A stretch of DNA of 14,458 nucleotides from Nitrososphaerota archaeon (GCA_027886925.1 JAPCJN010000003.1:1-14458); one strand, 5' to 3'; shown: positions 6,993-13,692, numbered from the stretch's first letter. Notes: generated by a model from the letters alone, not told the origin. A program made the numbers and translations.

Positions 6993-7355
6993 ATGTCAAC
7001 TGAAGCAGTGAAGACGATAAAGCCAGCCGTGGATATCACGGAGCATGCTGCTTCCGAGTTGCAGTCGTACCTGGAGAAACAAGGGAAGCCAGGCGCGGGA
7101 CTGAGAGTCTTCGTGTCGGCAGGTGGTTGTTCGGGACTTTCCTATGGTCTGGTCCCCGAGGACAAGTCGACCGACGACGACTATGTTATCACGCAATATG
7201 GTGCGAAACTCATTGTGGACAAGTCGAGTATGCCTTTCCTCGCCGGGTCTGTCATCGATTTTCAGTCCGACAAGCTGATGGGGGGAGGCTTCGTAGTGAA
7301 GAATCCCAACGCTGTCTCCACCTGCGGTTGCGGCGAGTCGTTCCGAACCGCATAG
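6993..7355 (+). CDS. HesB/IscA-type iron-sulfur cluster assembly protein
   Basis: The 120-residue A-type carrier has the three conserved cysteines of the family: Cys46 in GGCSGLSY and Cys111/Cys113 in the C-terminal TCGCGESF. Core motifs ITEHAASELQSYL, GLRVFVSAGGCSG, and GSVIDFQSDKLMGGGFVVKNPNA are typical. Such proteins bind Fe-S clusters or iron and deliver them to apo-enzymes in the cytoplasm. An N-terminal extension of about 12 residues precedes the domain. The start is ATG 6993, fixed by the TATA spacing. The tRNA-Ser gene begins 50 bp downstream with its own promoter. Confidence 0.94.
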   Translation: MSTEAVKTIKPAVDITEHAASELQSYLEKQGKPGAGLRVFVSAGGCSGLSYGLVPEDKSTDDDYVITQYGAKLIVDKSSMPFLAGSVIDFQSDKLMGGGFVVKNPNAVSTCGCGESFRTA

Positions 7356-7377
7356 AATCACCGAGAGGCTTCAAAGC

Positions 7378-7383
7378 TATATT
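7378..7383 (+). promoter_or_regulatory. TATA box of tRNA-Ser
   Basis: TATATT is centred about 25 bp before the first base of the tRNA (7406), the expected spacing for an archaeal RNA promoter. Confidence 0.6.
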
Positions 7384-7438
7384 GGGTTGAAAGCCCGGTG
7401 AAGGGGCCGGGGTGGCAGAGTCTGGTTAACGCGCGGGC

Positions 7439-7476
7439 AATTCGATTCATTCGCTGGACAAGTGACGAATCCGCAA
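7439..7476 (+). other. tRNA intron 1, at position 31/32
   Basis: The splice sites lie in a bulge-helix-bulge: helix GCGG (7433-7436) with CCGC (7471-7474), 3-nt bulges GC^A (7437-7439) and AA^C (7475-7477), and inner helix ATTCG (7440-7444) with CGAAT (7466-7470). Cutting after the second bulge base on each side gives a 38-nt intron at the end of the anticodon stem, a non-canonical position. The outer helix is absent, so this is a relaxed HBh' motif. Confidence 0.8.
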
Positions 7477-7482
7477 CTCGAG

Positions 7483-7497
7483 ATCAATCGGCTGGAC
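7483..7497 (+). other. tRNA intron 2, canonical position 37/38 (15 nt)
   Basis: Fifteen bases must be removed here for a seven-base anticodon loop. With boundaries at AG^A (7481-7483) and AC^A (7496-7498), the flanking anticodon stem is the outer helix and CTCG (7477-7480) faces CTGG (7492-7495), pairing at three of four positions (C34-U mismatch). The inner helix is minimal. Boundaries shifted by a few bases give other serine anticodon loops but place C rather than a purine at position 37. Confidence 0.6.
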
Positions 7498-7530
7498 AGC
7501 CCGTGACCCCTTGGGTCATGTGGGTTCAAA

Positions 7531-7562
7531 ACCTGGTGGACGCGGTGGTCCACGGGTGAAAG
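7531..7562 (+). other. tRNA intron 3, in the T-loop at position 59/60
   Basis: A complete bulge-helix-bulge is visible. The outer helix is the T-stem GTGGG/CCCAC (7520-7524/7564-7568). The central helix is TTCA/TGAA (7525-7528/7557-7560), with bulges AA^A (7529-7531) and AG^T (7561-7563). The inner arm is CC/GG continuing to GTGGAC/GTCCAC around a GCGGTG loop. Splicing restores the standard T-loop TTCAAAT. Confidence 0.9.
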
Positions 7563-7741
7563 TCCCACCCCCGGCGCCTACCCAATCTGTAACCGCGTCC
7601 TCGACCTGGCCAGAGACTCGGATTTTGGCTTGAGAGTCATCTCGAAACCCGTCCACAAAGGGCATCGGGAGGGTGGCCGACGACGCTCCTATTCTTTTTA
7701 GCCAGGCGGCGACTTGCTTTGGGTCTCACCTGAAATGCGAG

Positions 7742-8253
7742 TTGAGAGCCCCCAAAGTAACAACAACGACCATCCTAATCGGCGCGGGCGTCGGACTCAC
7801 GCTAATAGTAGAACTCTTGGTGCTTCAGGCGGCGGTTCAAGGTCTCTCCGTCAGTGATTGGGTTTCGACGACGAGCACGGTCCCCACCACGAGCGCCTCT
7901 GCTGCCCTGAATTCGGGCCGCCTTTACAACGTGACGTTCGTCGAGGGTCAAGATGGCTTTGGTAACTACTAACACAGAATGGGGTGTGACGTTTGGCAAC
8001 CTGACCAAGACTGAGCCGACCAACGCGATCGTTTCTGAGATTCAGGCCAATAGAGTCGAGGACGATAGCTTCAATTTGACGACAATCACCTTCTCGGTTC
8101 CAAATGGATCCCTATCCCTTCACCATCTACCCACCGAACTGCCTAGTCTTCTCGCAGTTGCCGCATGGGGTCATGGCGAGGTCGAGCGGGACAATCACCG
8201 TGGAAGATTTGGACGTAACGATACCGATTATTTCACTAGGGCCTTATTGCTGA
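7742..8253 (+). pseudogene. Frameshifted secreted/surface protein remnant with a repeat-type beta domain
   Basis: Three reading frames in succession give one recognisable protein. The first (7742-about 7968) has a signal/anchor segment (ILIGAGVGLTLIVELLVLQA), a Ser/Thr-rich linker (STTSTVPTTSASAA) and then YNVTFVEGQ. The second (about 7971-8110) gives TNTEWGVTFGNLTKTE and TITFSVPNGS. The third (8113-8250) gives YPFTIYPPNCLVFSQLPHGV and SSGTITVEDLDVTIPI, ending at TGA 8251. Joined, these match the pattern vTF-E-G-W-vt-(20-40)-TITFsVPNGsY-F-i--P-S-G-T-tV---vT-i seen in archaeal surface proteins. Each junction needs one extra base removed (one near 7968-7972; the other a C in the CCC at 8110-8112). 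A decayed gene or base-calling errors are both possible. The start TTG 7742 is tentative. Confidence 0.65.
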
Positions 8254-8445
8254 CCTCCGGCTATCAGGATACAGCTCTTCTCATTCTCAAGAAAAATCGT
8301 CGAGCGGTGCGCCATAATCCGTTCCCCGAACGGACGGACGCAGGTTCGACAGTAACAATGGTTTCAGGAACCGGCCACCACTGAATCCTCTAGGTGAGGA
8401 CTGAGGAGGGATTCACTCGGAACGCTTATGCCCATCTCCAGCGGG
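8254..8445. other. Gene-free stretch between surface-protein remnant and thyX
   Basis: No convincing coding frame is seen. A short hairpin CCGTTC-CCC-GAACGG (8319-8333) is the only clear structure and could be a transcript end or chance. This segment may be the eroded 3' part of the upstream pseudogene. Confidence 0.4.
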
Positions 8446-9240
8446 TCATACCTTCTTGTAAATAGGGCGCCAACTTCTGGTCTTGTCTTCCAGCTCGGTG
8501 TACTCGAAGTCGTGATAGATCAATGGGAACCTCTCCTTCATCATCCTGGCCACCTTGTCGAACACATACCTGATCTCTATCTCGGCCGACTCTGCCGTCC
8601 GCATGGCTATGACGTGACGGATGGTCCGATGATTGGCGGTCCAAACTATGGAGGTCGCCAACCCGTCAGGCATGATCCTCCTCAGCGCAGACGTGATGCG
8701 TTTCTTGACGTCGAAGTTCAGCTTATCCCACTCGTAGGAGCGTTCCAGGTCGTGGTAGTCCTCTTCGATGTCCTCTAGAATCGCTTTCACTTCCTTCTTC
8801 TTGTCCTGGAACTCGGGCGGCAGCCAGAAGCGGATGTGCGTCGGTCTGACATACCGGAGAGACTCTTGGCTTATCGCGACGCCGACCCTATGGCGGACGA
8901 GCTCGTGCGTGAACACCCTGCTCACGTCGATGAATGCGAATGTGCAGCTCGCGTGCTCGAATATCGAGCCGTCCCCCTTTGAGAGGGTGTTGTCGATGTA
9001 GTCGCTCGAGTTCTGCCTTATCTTTGTGACGTTCGGATTGAGGCCTACTCCAAAGCTCTTGTAGCAGATCCTTCCTGCCACCTCGATAAGAAGCTCGCCT
9101 TCTGACTTCGAGGTCTCCTCGGTCTTGGCGAACCATCCCAGCGCGGTCTCTTCGCCGACGGATGCGAGCATCTGCTTCAGTTGGTCTTGGTCGATTTTGC
9201 TCTCCGCGATCAAGAACACTTTGGGTTCGACGAATTCCAT
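8446..9240 (-). CDS. thyX: FAD-dependent thymidylate synthase
   Basis: The 264-residue flavoenzyme methylates dUMP to dTMP using methylenetetrahydrofolate and NAD(P)H, replacing ThyA and leaving tetrahydrofolate. The ThyX signature is present as RHRVGVAISQESLRY (116-130); after RHR there are eight residues before the serine, one more than in the commonly quoted RHRx7S. FEHA (94-97) and RPTHIRFW (132-139) are also family motifs, as is the C-terminal RTIRHVIAMRTAESAEIEIR. Length is normal for archaeal forms. The start is ATG 9240 with a TATA-like TTAAATA at 9283-9289, leaving a leader of about 20 nt. It is transcribed away from the phosphohexomutase/polymerase pair. Confidence 0.95.
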   Translation of the reverse strand: MEFVEPKVFLIAESKIDQDQLKQMLASVGEETALGWFAKTEETSKSEGELLIEVAGRICYKSFGVGLNPNVTKIRQNSSDYIDNTLSKGDGSIFEHASCTFAFIDVSRVFTHELVRHRVGVAISQESLRYVRPTHIRFWLPPEFQDKKKEVKAILEDIEEDYHDLERSYEWDKLNFDVKKRITSALRRIMPDGLATSIVWTANHRTIRHVIAMRTAESAEIEIRYVFDKVARMMKERFPLIYHDFEYTELEDKTRSWRPIYKKV

Positions 9241-9282
9241 TTTCTCTTTCTTGCTTCCTTCTATCCGTGCGTTCGGTGTCGC

Positions 9283-9289
9283 TATTTAA
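9283..9289 (-). promoter_or_regulatory. Probable TATA box of thyX
   Basis: The minus strand reads TTAAATA within AAATTAAATAGC. Transcription would start near 9260, about 20 nt before the ATG at 9240. Confidence 0.5.
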
Positions 9290-9339
9290 TTTGTAGATGA
9301 CTTCTGCGCGAAAGGAAGGCAATCATTCATTCATGATGT

Positions 9340-9368
9340 ACGCATGTATGCGTGCAAACCATGTTTGC
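9340..9368. repeat. Two abutting inverted repeats in the thyX/mutase divergent region
   Basis: ACGCAT-GT-ATGCGT (9340-9353) is immediately followed by GCAAAC-CAT-GTTTGC (9354-9368). Both have perfect 6-bp arms, with spacers of 2 and 3 bp. They lie about 95 bp from each of the two divergent start codons. A regulatory protein site or tandem RNA hairpins are the obvious readings; neither is demonstrated. Confidence 0.6.
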
Positions 9369-9431
9369 TTGTCATTTTCATCTACCGTGAGCATCTGAGC
9401 AGTTCCGTAGAGAATCTTCTGGGTGCTTAAA

Positions 9432-9438
9432 TTAAATA
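9432..9438 (+). promoter_or_regulatory. TATA box of the phosphohexomutase gene
   Basis: TTAAATA is centred 27 bp before the ATG at 9462. This makes the longer reading from a GTG at 9423 unlikely, because that codon would precede the promoter. Confidence 0.65.
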
Positions 9439-9461
9439 CGAGCTTGTCTATATTCGGTTTG

Positions 9462-10805
9462 ATGCCGGTCTTTGGGACTGCTGGAGCCAGGGGCATCTTC
9501 AACTCGACCCAGACCTTGGAGCAGGTTTACCGACTTGTCGAGACCTCCACGTTTGTCTTCGGAAAAGGCAAGTACGCGGTGGGATGGGACGGACGGAAGA
9601 GTTCTGAAGTCCTCGCTAGGGTGGTCTGCTCGGCGATCGCCGCAGGCGGTAGCGACGCGGTGTCGTTCGGCTTGGTCCCCACACCCGTGGTCGCATTCGG
9701 GACAAGAGAAATTCATGGCAATCTCGGCTTTTCTGTGACGGCGTCTCACAACCCTCCGGAGTTCTCCGGAGTGAAGTTCTTCGGCGCCGATGGGATGGAG
9801 TTGTCTAGGGGAGAGGAGGCAAGAATCGAGCGGGGCATGGTCGTAGAGTCAACGAAAGCATCGGCCAAGGCAGGGTCAATCACTACACATAATGCTCTGC
9901 TTCCCTACATCAGTTCACTCCTATCGAGGTTTGTCAAGGCCGAGAACCCCCTAAGGATAGTAGTCGATTGCGCCAATGGCCCAGGGGCCTTGGTGACGCC
10001 TCGCGTTTTGACCGGGCTAGGGAACACGGTCATCCCGTTCAACGCCCAGATTTCGTGGAGATTCCCTTCCAGGCTTCCTGAACCAACCCCCGAAAACCTG
10101 CAGGAGACTGCTTCATTGGTGGGCGGTATGGGGGTCGACCTTGGGATGGCTCACGATGGCGATGGTGACAGGCTGGTCCTGATCAACTCAGCAGGTCGGG
10201 TGCTCCCTGATTACGTGACCTCGATACTTGCGCTCGAGGCCATAGGCAAGAAGTCCGGATCTGTCATCCTGTCGGAGAACAGCTCGTTCGCTGTCGAGGA
10301 GGCAGCCGAAAGGATGGGACTCCGGGTCGTCAGAGGCAAAATAGGGAAGACGTTCGCTGAAATCGAAAAGGAGGGGGCAGTGCTGGCGACCGAGCCGAGC
10401 AAAATCGTCGACCCGAGTTGGGGGATGTGGGAAGACGGGATTTATTGCGCCGCGCTCATCGCCGACGTCCTCTGTAGGAGGCCTGAGCTGAAGAGCCTCG
10501 TGGACTCGGACCTCGGATGGATTTACAAACAAATCAACCTACCAATCGCGGTCGACCTGACAAGGTTGAGCGAACGGGTGGATGAGCACTTCTCGAGGTT
10601 CAGGATTTTGGAGAGGAGATGGGTCGACGGCTTGCGCGTGGTGTTCAGAGACAAGTCGTGGGTGATGTTCAGGCCTTCAGGGACCGAGCCCAAGACCAGA
10701 ATATACTGCGAAGCCAAGGACTATGTCAGGCTCTCCGAGTTGGCGGACACCGCGAAGATGCTAGTCGAGTGGTTGGCGGCCAAACCCTTGACGAACACTC
10801 GTTGA
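9462..10805 (+). CDS. Phosphohexomutase (phosphoglucosamine/phosphomannomutase family)
   Basis: This 447-residue alpha-D-phosphohexomutase would interconvert 6-phospho and 1-phospho sugars for nucleotide-sugar synthesis (UDP-GlcNAc or GDP-mannose, used in glycans). It begins MPVFGTAGARG, the normal family start. Catalytic phosphoserine is Ser95 in TASHNPPEFSG; the Mg-binding loop is DGDGDR (232-237); the C-terminal phosphate-binding loop is RPSGTEPKTR (404-413). The sugar-recognition loop reads TEPSKIVDP (310-318) instead of the usual GE-x-S-G-H type, so the substrate cannot be assigned safely. The start ATG 9462 is fixed by the TATA box. The polymerase gene begins directly after its stop, so the two are probably co-transcribed. 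Confidence 0.9.
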   Translation: MPVFGTAGARGIFNSTQTLEQVYRLVETSTFVFGKGKYAVGWDGRKSSEVLARVVCSAIAAGGSDAVSFGLVPTPVVAFGTREIHGNLGFSVTASHNPPEFSGVKFFGADGMELSRGEEARIERGMVVESTKASAKAGSITTHNALLPYISSLLSRFVKAENPLRIVVDCANGPGALVTPRVLTGLGNTVIPFNAQISWRFPSRLPEPTPENLQETASLVGGMGVDLGMAHDGDGDRLVLINSAGRVLPDYVTSILALEAIGKKSGSVILSENSSFAVEEAAERMGLRVVRGKIGKTFAEIEKEGAVLATEPSKIVDPSWGMWEDGIYCAALIADVLCRRPELKSLVDSDLGWIYKQINLPIAVDLTRLSERVDEHFSRFRILERRWVDGLRVVFRDKSWVMFRPSGTEPKTRIYCEAKDYVRLSELADTAKMLVEWLAAKPLTNTR

Positions 10806-12302
10806 TTGAAGATGCCGCCGGGAGAGCTGGCCTTCGCGGTTTCAAAGGTCCTGTCGCAAGGTTACCAGATAGAACCGGACGCGTTTTCGCTTCTTATTGA
10901 GCTGTCGTCGAGAGAAGATGTCGGCGCAATCTTGAGGACGGTAATCGAGAGGAAGGAATCTCTGAAGACTGAAAGAGTGATTCGAAGGTCCGACCTAGAC
11001 GTATTTCTCCCACGAGGGGGCGAAGAAGAAAGACGGAGCTCTGTGGTCCCGGAAGATTTCCCTGCCGACGTGTCGATTGTCAGCGACCCGACGACGCAGA
11101 TTTCTCCTGCGGAGGCCGAGGATGGTTTCAAGAAGCTTTTCCAGGACAGGTTCTTGCACCTGTTGGAGATAGCAAAGCGGCGGCCAGATTCGAAAAATAT
11201 AGTTCCCATAGAGTCGGCGAGGGACGGAAGGGAAAAGTCGCAGAGAATCGCTGGCTTGCTGTCTTCCAGGGTGAGCAAGAAAGGCGGAGGGGTAGAGCTG
11301 GTGATAGACGACCCCACTGGGAGTGCAAAGCTGTATTGCGGGGACGATGTGTCGGACGTTGCGCTAGCGTTCCCTTTTGACGGTCTTGTGATAGCCGAGG
11401 TCGCTCCCGGAAGAGGAGGACAGCTCTATGCGAAGGAGCTTCTCTTTCCGGACCTCCCAGCGAGAAAGGCGGTGGGCTCTTCGCACAGGGTCTACGCGGT
11501 CCTTCTCTCTGATTTGCACATAGGGAGCAAGCTCTTCCTGTCAGATGATTTCAACCGGTTCCTGGCGTGGCTCAACGGGAAGCTCGGAGACCTGGACATA
11601 GTCGAGAGGATAAGGTATGTCGTGGTCGCGGGCGACGTCGTGGACGGCATCGGCGTCTACCCTGGGCAGGAGTATCAGCTGTCGGAGAGGAACCTCAAGA
11701 GGCAGTATGTCGTCGCCGCGGAGTTCCTCCAGCAGGTTCCTAAACACATGAAGCTGATCATCTCCCCAGGCAATCACGATCCCGTGAGGCAGGCATTGCC
11801 TCAACCGGCGGTCTCAATCGACGTCGCGAATCCGCTTTACGGGCTGGCCAACGCGGTCCACATCGGAAGTCCGTCTAACATCAAACTCGATGGCGTGAAC
11901 TTCTTGGTCTATCATGGGAGAAGTCTCGACGACGTCATCGCGACAGTCCCCGACCTGACATATGACAGGCCGGTGGATGCGATGGAAGTCCTTCTGAAAT
12001 CAAGGCACCTGGCCCCGACCTATGGTAAGCGCACAGCGCTCGCGCCGGAGATAAAGGACATGTTGGTTATTGATCCGGTGCCAGACGTGTTTCACGCTGG
12101 TCATGTGCACACGCTGGACGTGGGTAGCTACAGAGGGACGCTCATGGTCAACTCCGGGACCTTCCAGGGCCAGACGCCTTTCCAAGCCAATATGGGAATC
12201 GACCCTATAGCTTCGATAGTGCCGATCCTGGACCTCTCCACTCTTGAGGTGATAAAGCGAAACTTCACCAGGAGCAGCTTCGGCGAACTACTGAAGGCCT
12301 AA
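10806..12302 (+). CDS. polB: DNA polymerase D (polymerase II) small subunit DP1
   Basis: The 498-residue exonuclease subunit of archaeal family D DNA polymerase proofreads with 3'-5' activity and binds the large subunit DP2, which is not in this window. The N-terminal 110 residues are variable; an OB-like region spans about 140-225. The calcineurin-like phosphoesterase domain shows all metal-binding motifs: SDLHIG (235-240), GDVVDG (276-281), PGNHD (321-325), YHGRS (369-373) and HAGHVHT (430-436). The C-terminus has the family's NSGTFQGQTPFQ (449-460). The start is TTG 10806, immediately after the mutase stop, or ATG 10812. The 3' end overlaps the convergent orc1/cdc6 by 15 bp. Confidence 0.95.
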   Translation: MKMPPGELAFAVSKVLSQGYQIEPDAFSLLIELSSREDVGAILRTVIERKESLKTERVIRRSDLDVFLPRGGEEERRSSVVPEDFPADVSIVSDPTTQISPAEAEDGFKKLFQDRFLHLLEIAKRRPDSKNIVPIESARDGREKSQRIAGLLSSRVSKKGGGVELVIDDPTGSAKLYCGDDVSDVALAFPFDGLVIAEVAPGRGGQLYAKELLFPDLPARKAVGSSHRVYAVLLSDLHIGSKLFLSDDFNRFLAWLNGKLGDLDIVERIRYVVVAGDVVDGIGVYPGQEYQLSERNLKRQYVVAAEFLQQVPKHMKLIISPGNHDPVRQALPQPAVSIDVANPLYGLANAVHIGSPSNIKLDGVNFLVYHGRSLDDVIATVPDLTYDRPVDAMEVLLKSRHLAPTYGKRTALAPEIKDMLVIDPVPDVFHAGHVHTLDVGSYRGTLMVNSGTFQGQTPFQANMGIDPIASIVPILDLSTLEVIKRNFTRSSFGELLKA

Positions 12303-13481
12303 GAATTGTGTGTCTTCTCCTAACACTTTTGTCAGCGTGTCGTTTTGGATGAGCAGCCGGATCCTCTTTGTTCTGCCCCTCCTTCCTTTGCTCACGACGG
12401 CAGCCTCGAGGAGACCGAGAAGGTCGAGCTCTGCGAGTATCCCGCTTACCCGCCTCTGCGTCAGCGCCTCCACTCCCAATCGGCGCGCAAGGCCCGCGTA
12501 TGTTATGTAGAGGTCTCCGGTGTTCGTCCCGTCGTTGAATCTCGACGCGGTAAGAAGGACCAGCTTGTTCTGGATGGGAAGGGAACGCAGGGCGTCTTCG
12601 ACTCGGTTGCTTTCCACCCTCTCCGACGCTCTTCGGATGCAGTCCTCGGTGATTTCGTGCATGCCTTCTCTTTCTGCGATTTCTCCTGCTACCCTGAGCA
12701 AATCGACGGCCCTTCTTGCGTCGCCGTGCTCCGACCCGGCCAGGGCCGCGCACAAGCTCAAAATTTCATCAGAGGCTACTCCAGGTCTGAAAGCGATTTT
12801 TGCTCGAGCCGCTAGAATTTCGCGGAGCTCCTCGGTGGTGTAGGGCGGGAAGACTAGTTCTTCCTCTCCCATGCTGCTAAGAACCCTTGGATCGAGGTCG
12901 TCCTTGAACCTGAGGTCGTTCGATATGCCGACCATGGTGAAGAAACCTGGTTCTACGTGCTCGCCGGCGCGGGTGAATTGATAGAGCACGTCGTCCCCAT
13001 ACGTGTTCACCAGGTAATCTATCTCGTCGAGGACCAGGATAAAGTGGGTTTTGGTCTCGCGAATAGCGGTGAAAATCCGGTCTAGTACCGTGCCAATCGA
13101 TAGGCCCGTCTGAGGTATTTTTTGGTCCTGCCGCAAAGGCAGGGTCTCTGCTATCTTGGCCAGCGTCCGGTATTCGGTGGCGGCAATCCTTGTGTTCACA
13201 TAGCAAGTCGAGATTTGGCTTGCATTGTCTTCATTCCGAAGCTTTTCTACGACGAGCCTGGCTACCGCTGTTTTCCCCGTCCCAGTCTTTCCATAGAGAA
13301 GCAAGTTGGAGGGTTTTGAGCCGTGTAGCGCGGGCGCAAGAATCTGGGCGACTAGGCCGATTTGGTTTTCCCGAAAAGGAAGTTTTTCAGGGATGTATTC
13401 TGTGGAGAGTGCGGCTCTGTTCCGGAACAGAGCACGGCCCTGTTTTGCCTTTCGAAATATCTCGTCTACGGAGTCATGCAA
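12288..13481 (-). CDS. cdc6: Origin recognition/initiator protein Orc1/Cdc6
   Basis: The 397-residue AAA+ initiator binds ORB elements and loads MCM helicase. It shows Walker A GKTGTGKT (64-71), Walker B ILVLDEID (148-155), sensor 1 GISND (185-189), arginine-containing DPRVLSSM (197-204) and sensor 2 GDARRAVD (253-260). The C-terminal winged helix covers about 300-385 (YITYAGLARRLGVEALTQRRV then LDLLGLLEA and a basic GRRGRTKRIRL). The start is TTG 13481, 27 bp from a TTAAAT box; the nearby ATG is out of frame. It lies beside the putative origin and is convergent with DP1. ORB-like sites flank its promoter, so autoregulation is plausible. Confidence 0.96.
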   Translation of the reverse strand: MHDSVDEIFRKAKQGRALFRNRAALSTEYIPEKLPFRENQIGLVAQILAPALHGSKPSNLLLYGKTGTGKTAVARLVVEKLRNEDNASQISTCYVNTRIAATEYRTLAKIAETLPLRQDQKIPQTGLSIGTVLDRIFTAIRETKTHFILVLDEIDYLVNTYGDDVLYQFTRAGEHVEPGFFTMVGISNDLRFKDDLDPRVLSSMGEEELVFPPYTTEELREILAARAKIAFRPGVASDEILSLCAALAGSEHGDARRAVDLLRVAGEIAEREGMHEITEDCIRRASERVESNRVEDALRSLPIQNKLVLLTASRFNDGTNTGDLYITYAGLARRLGVEALTQRRVSGILAELDLLGLLEAAVVSKGRRGRTKRIRLLIQNDTLTKVLGEDTQFLGLQ

Positions 13482-13504
13482 GGAAATCAGTGGAAATAGT
13501 GGTT

Positions 13505-13512
13505 CATTTAAG
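13505..13512 (-). promoter_or_regulatory. TATA box of orc1/cdc6
   Basis: The minus strand reads CTTAAATG, centred 27 bp upstream of the TTG at 13481, predicting a leaderless transcript. It lies between a degenerate ORB-like site and a good one. Confidence 0.65.
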
Positions 13513-13519
13513 CGCTCCT

Positions 13520-13539
13520 CCCCTCCATTTCCACTGGAG
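13520..13539 (-). promoter_or_regulatory. ORB-like origin recognition element, 1
   Basis: The minus strand reads CTCCAGTGGAAATGGAGGGG: the dyad core TCCAGTGGA followed by the G-run that Orc1/Cdc6 contacts in known ORBs. It lies 8 bp upstream of the cdc6 TATA box. Confidence 0.75.
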
Positions 13540-13692
13540 ACTAGTAAGAATGGTGATCGTGAAGGTTATGATTATAGTAAGAAGATGCTCGCTCTTGGTT
13601 CCATTCCAGTCTTAATCTGGTCTCTCATCTAACTACGGCGACTGATGGTCAACGAACCATCAAGAACCCGTAGGATTGAACTAGGATTGATC

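Larger units (their letters stand above)
7406..7576 (+). tRNA. tRNA-Ser (anticodon CGA), interrupted by three introns
   Basis: Acceptor GCCGGGG (7406-7412) pairs with CCCCGGC (7569-7575); the discriminator is G7576, as in archaeal tRNA-Ser, and no CCA is encoded. Anticodon stem CGGGC (7434-7438) pairs with GCCCG (7499-7503). The loop is assembled as CTCGAGA from 7477-7482 plus A7498, giving anticodon CGA (7479-7481). A class II variable arm GACCC-CTT-GGGTC (7505-7517) follows. The T-arm GTGGG-TTCAAA...T-CCCAC is split by an intron. Removing 38, 15 and 32 nt leaves 86 nt, normal for tRNA-Ser. The D-stem has an A12-C23 mismatch (A7417/C7430). Serine identity is firm; the exact ends of the second intron are less so. 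Confidence 0.9.

Noticed and set aside
7953..8384. A separate 143-residue protein downstream of the tRNA-Ser
   Set aside because: Only its first 50 or so residues look protein-like; the matching continuation lies in another frame, so it is treated as the middle piece of the frameshifted surface-protein gene.
9333..9398. Possible C/D box small RNA (ATGATGT at 9333, CTGA at 9395)
   Set aside because: The C box lacks its last A, no internal D'/C' pair is visible, and the two palindromes in between argue for another explanation.
12265..12753. Arg-rich minus-strand frame of 162 codons
   Set aside because: It overlaps the orc1/cdc6 gene in another frame and has no recognisable domain.
13190..13632. 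Plus-strand open frames reaching into the origin region
   Set aside because: They are mostly antisense to orc1/cdc6, show no domain pattern, and extend over the cdc6 promoter and an ORB-like element.
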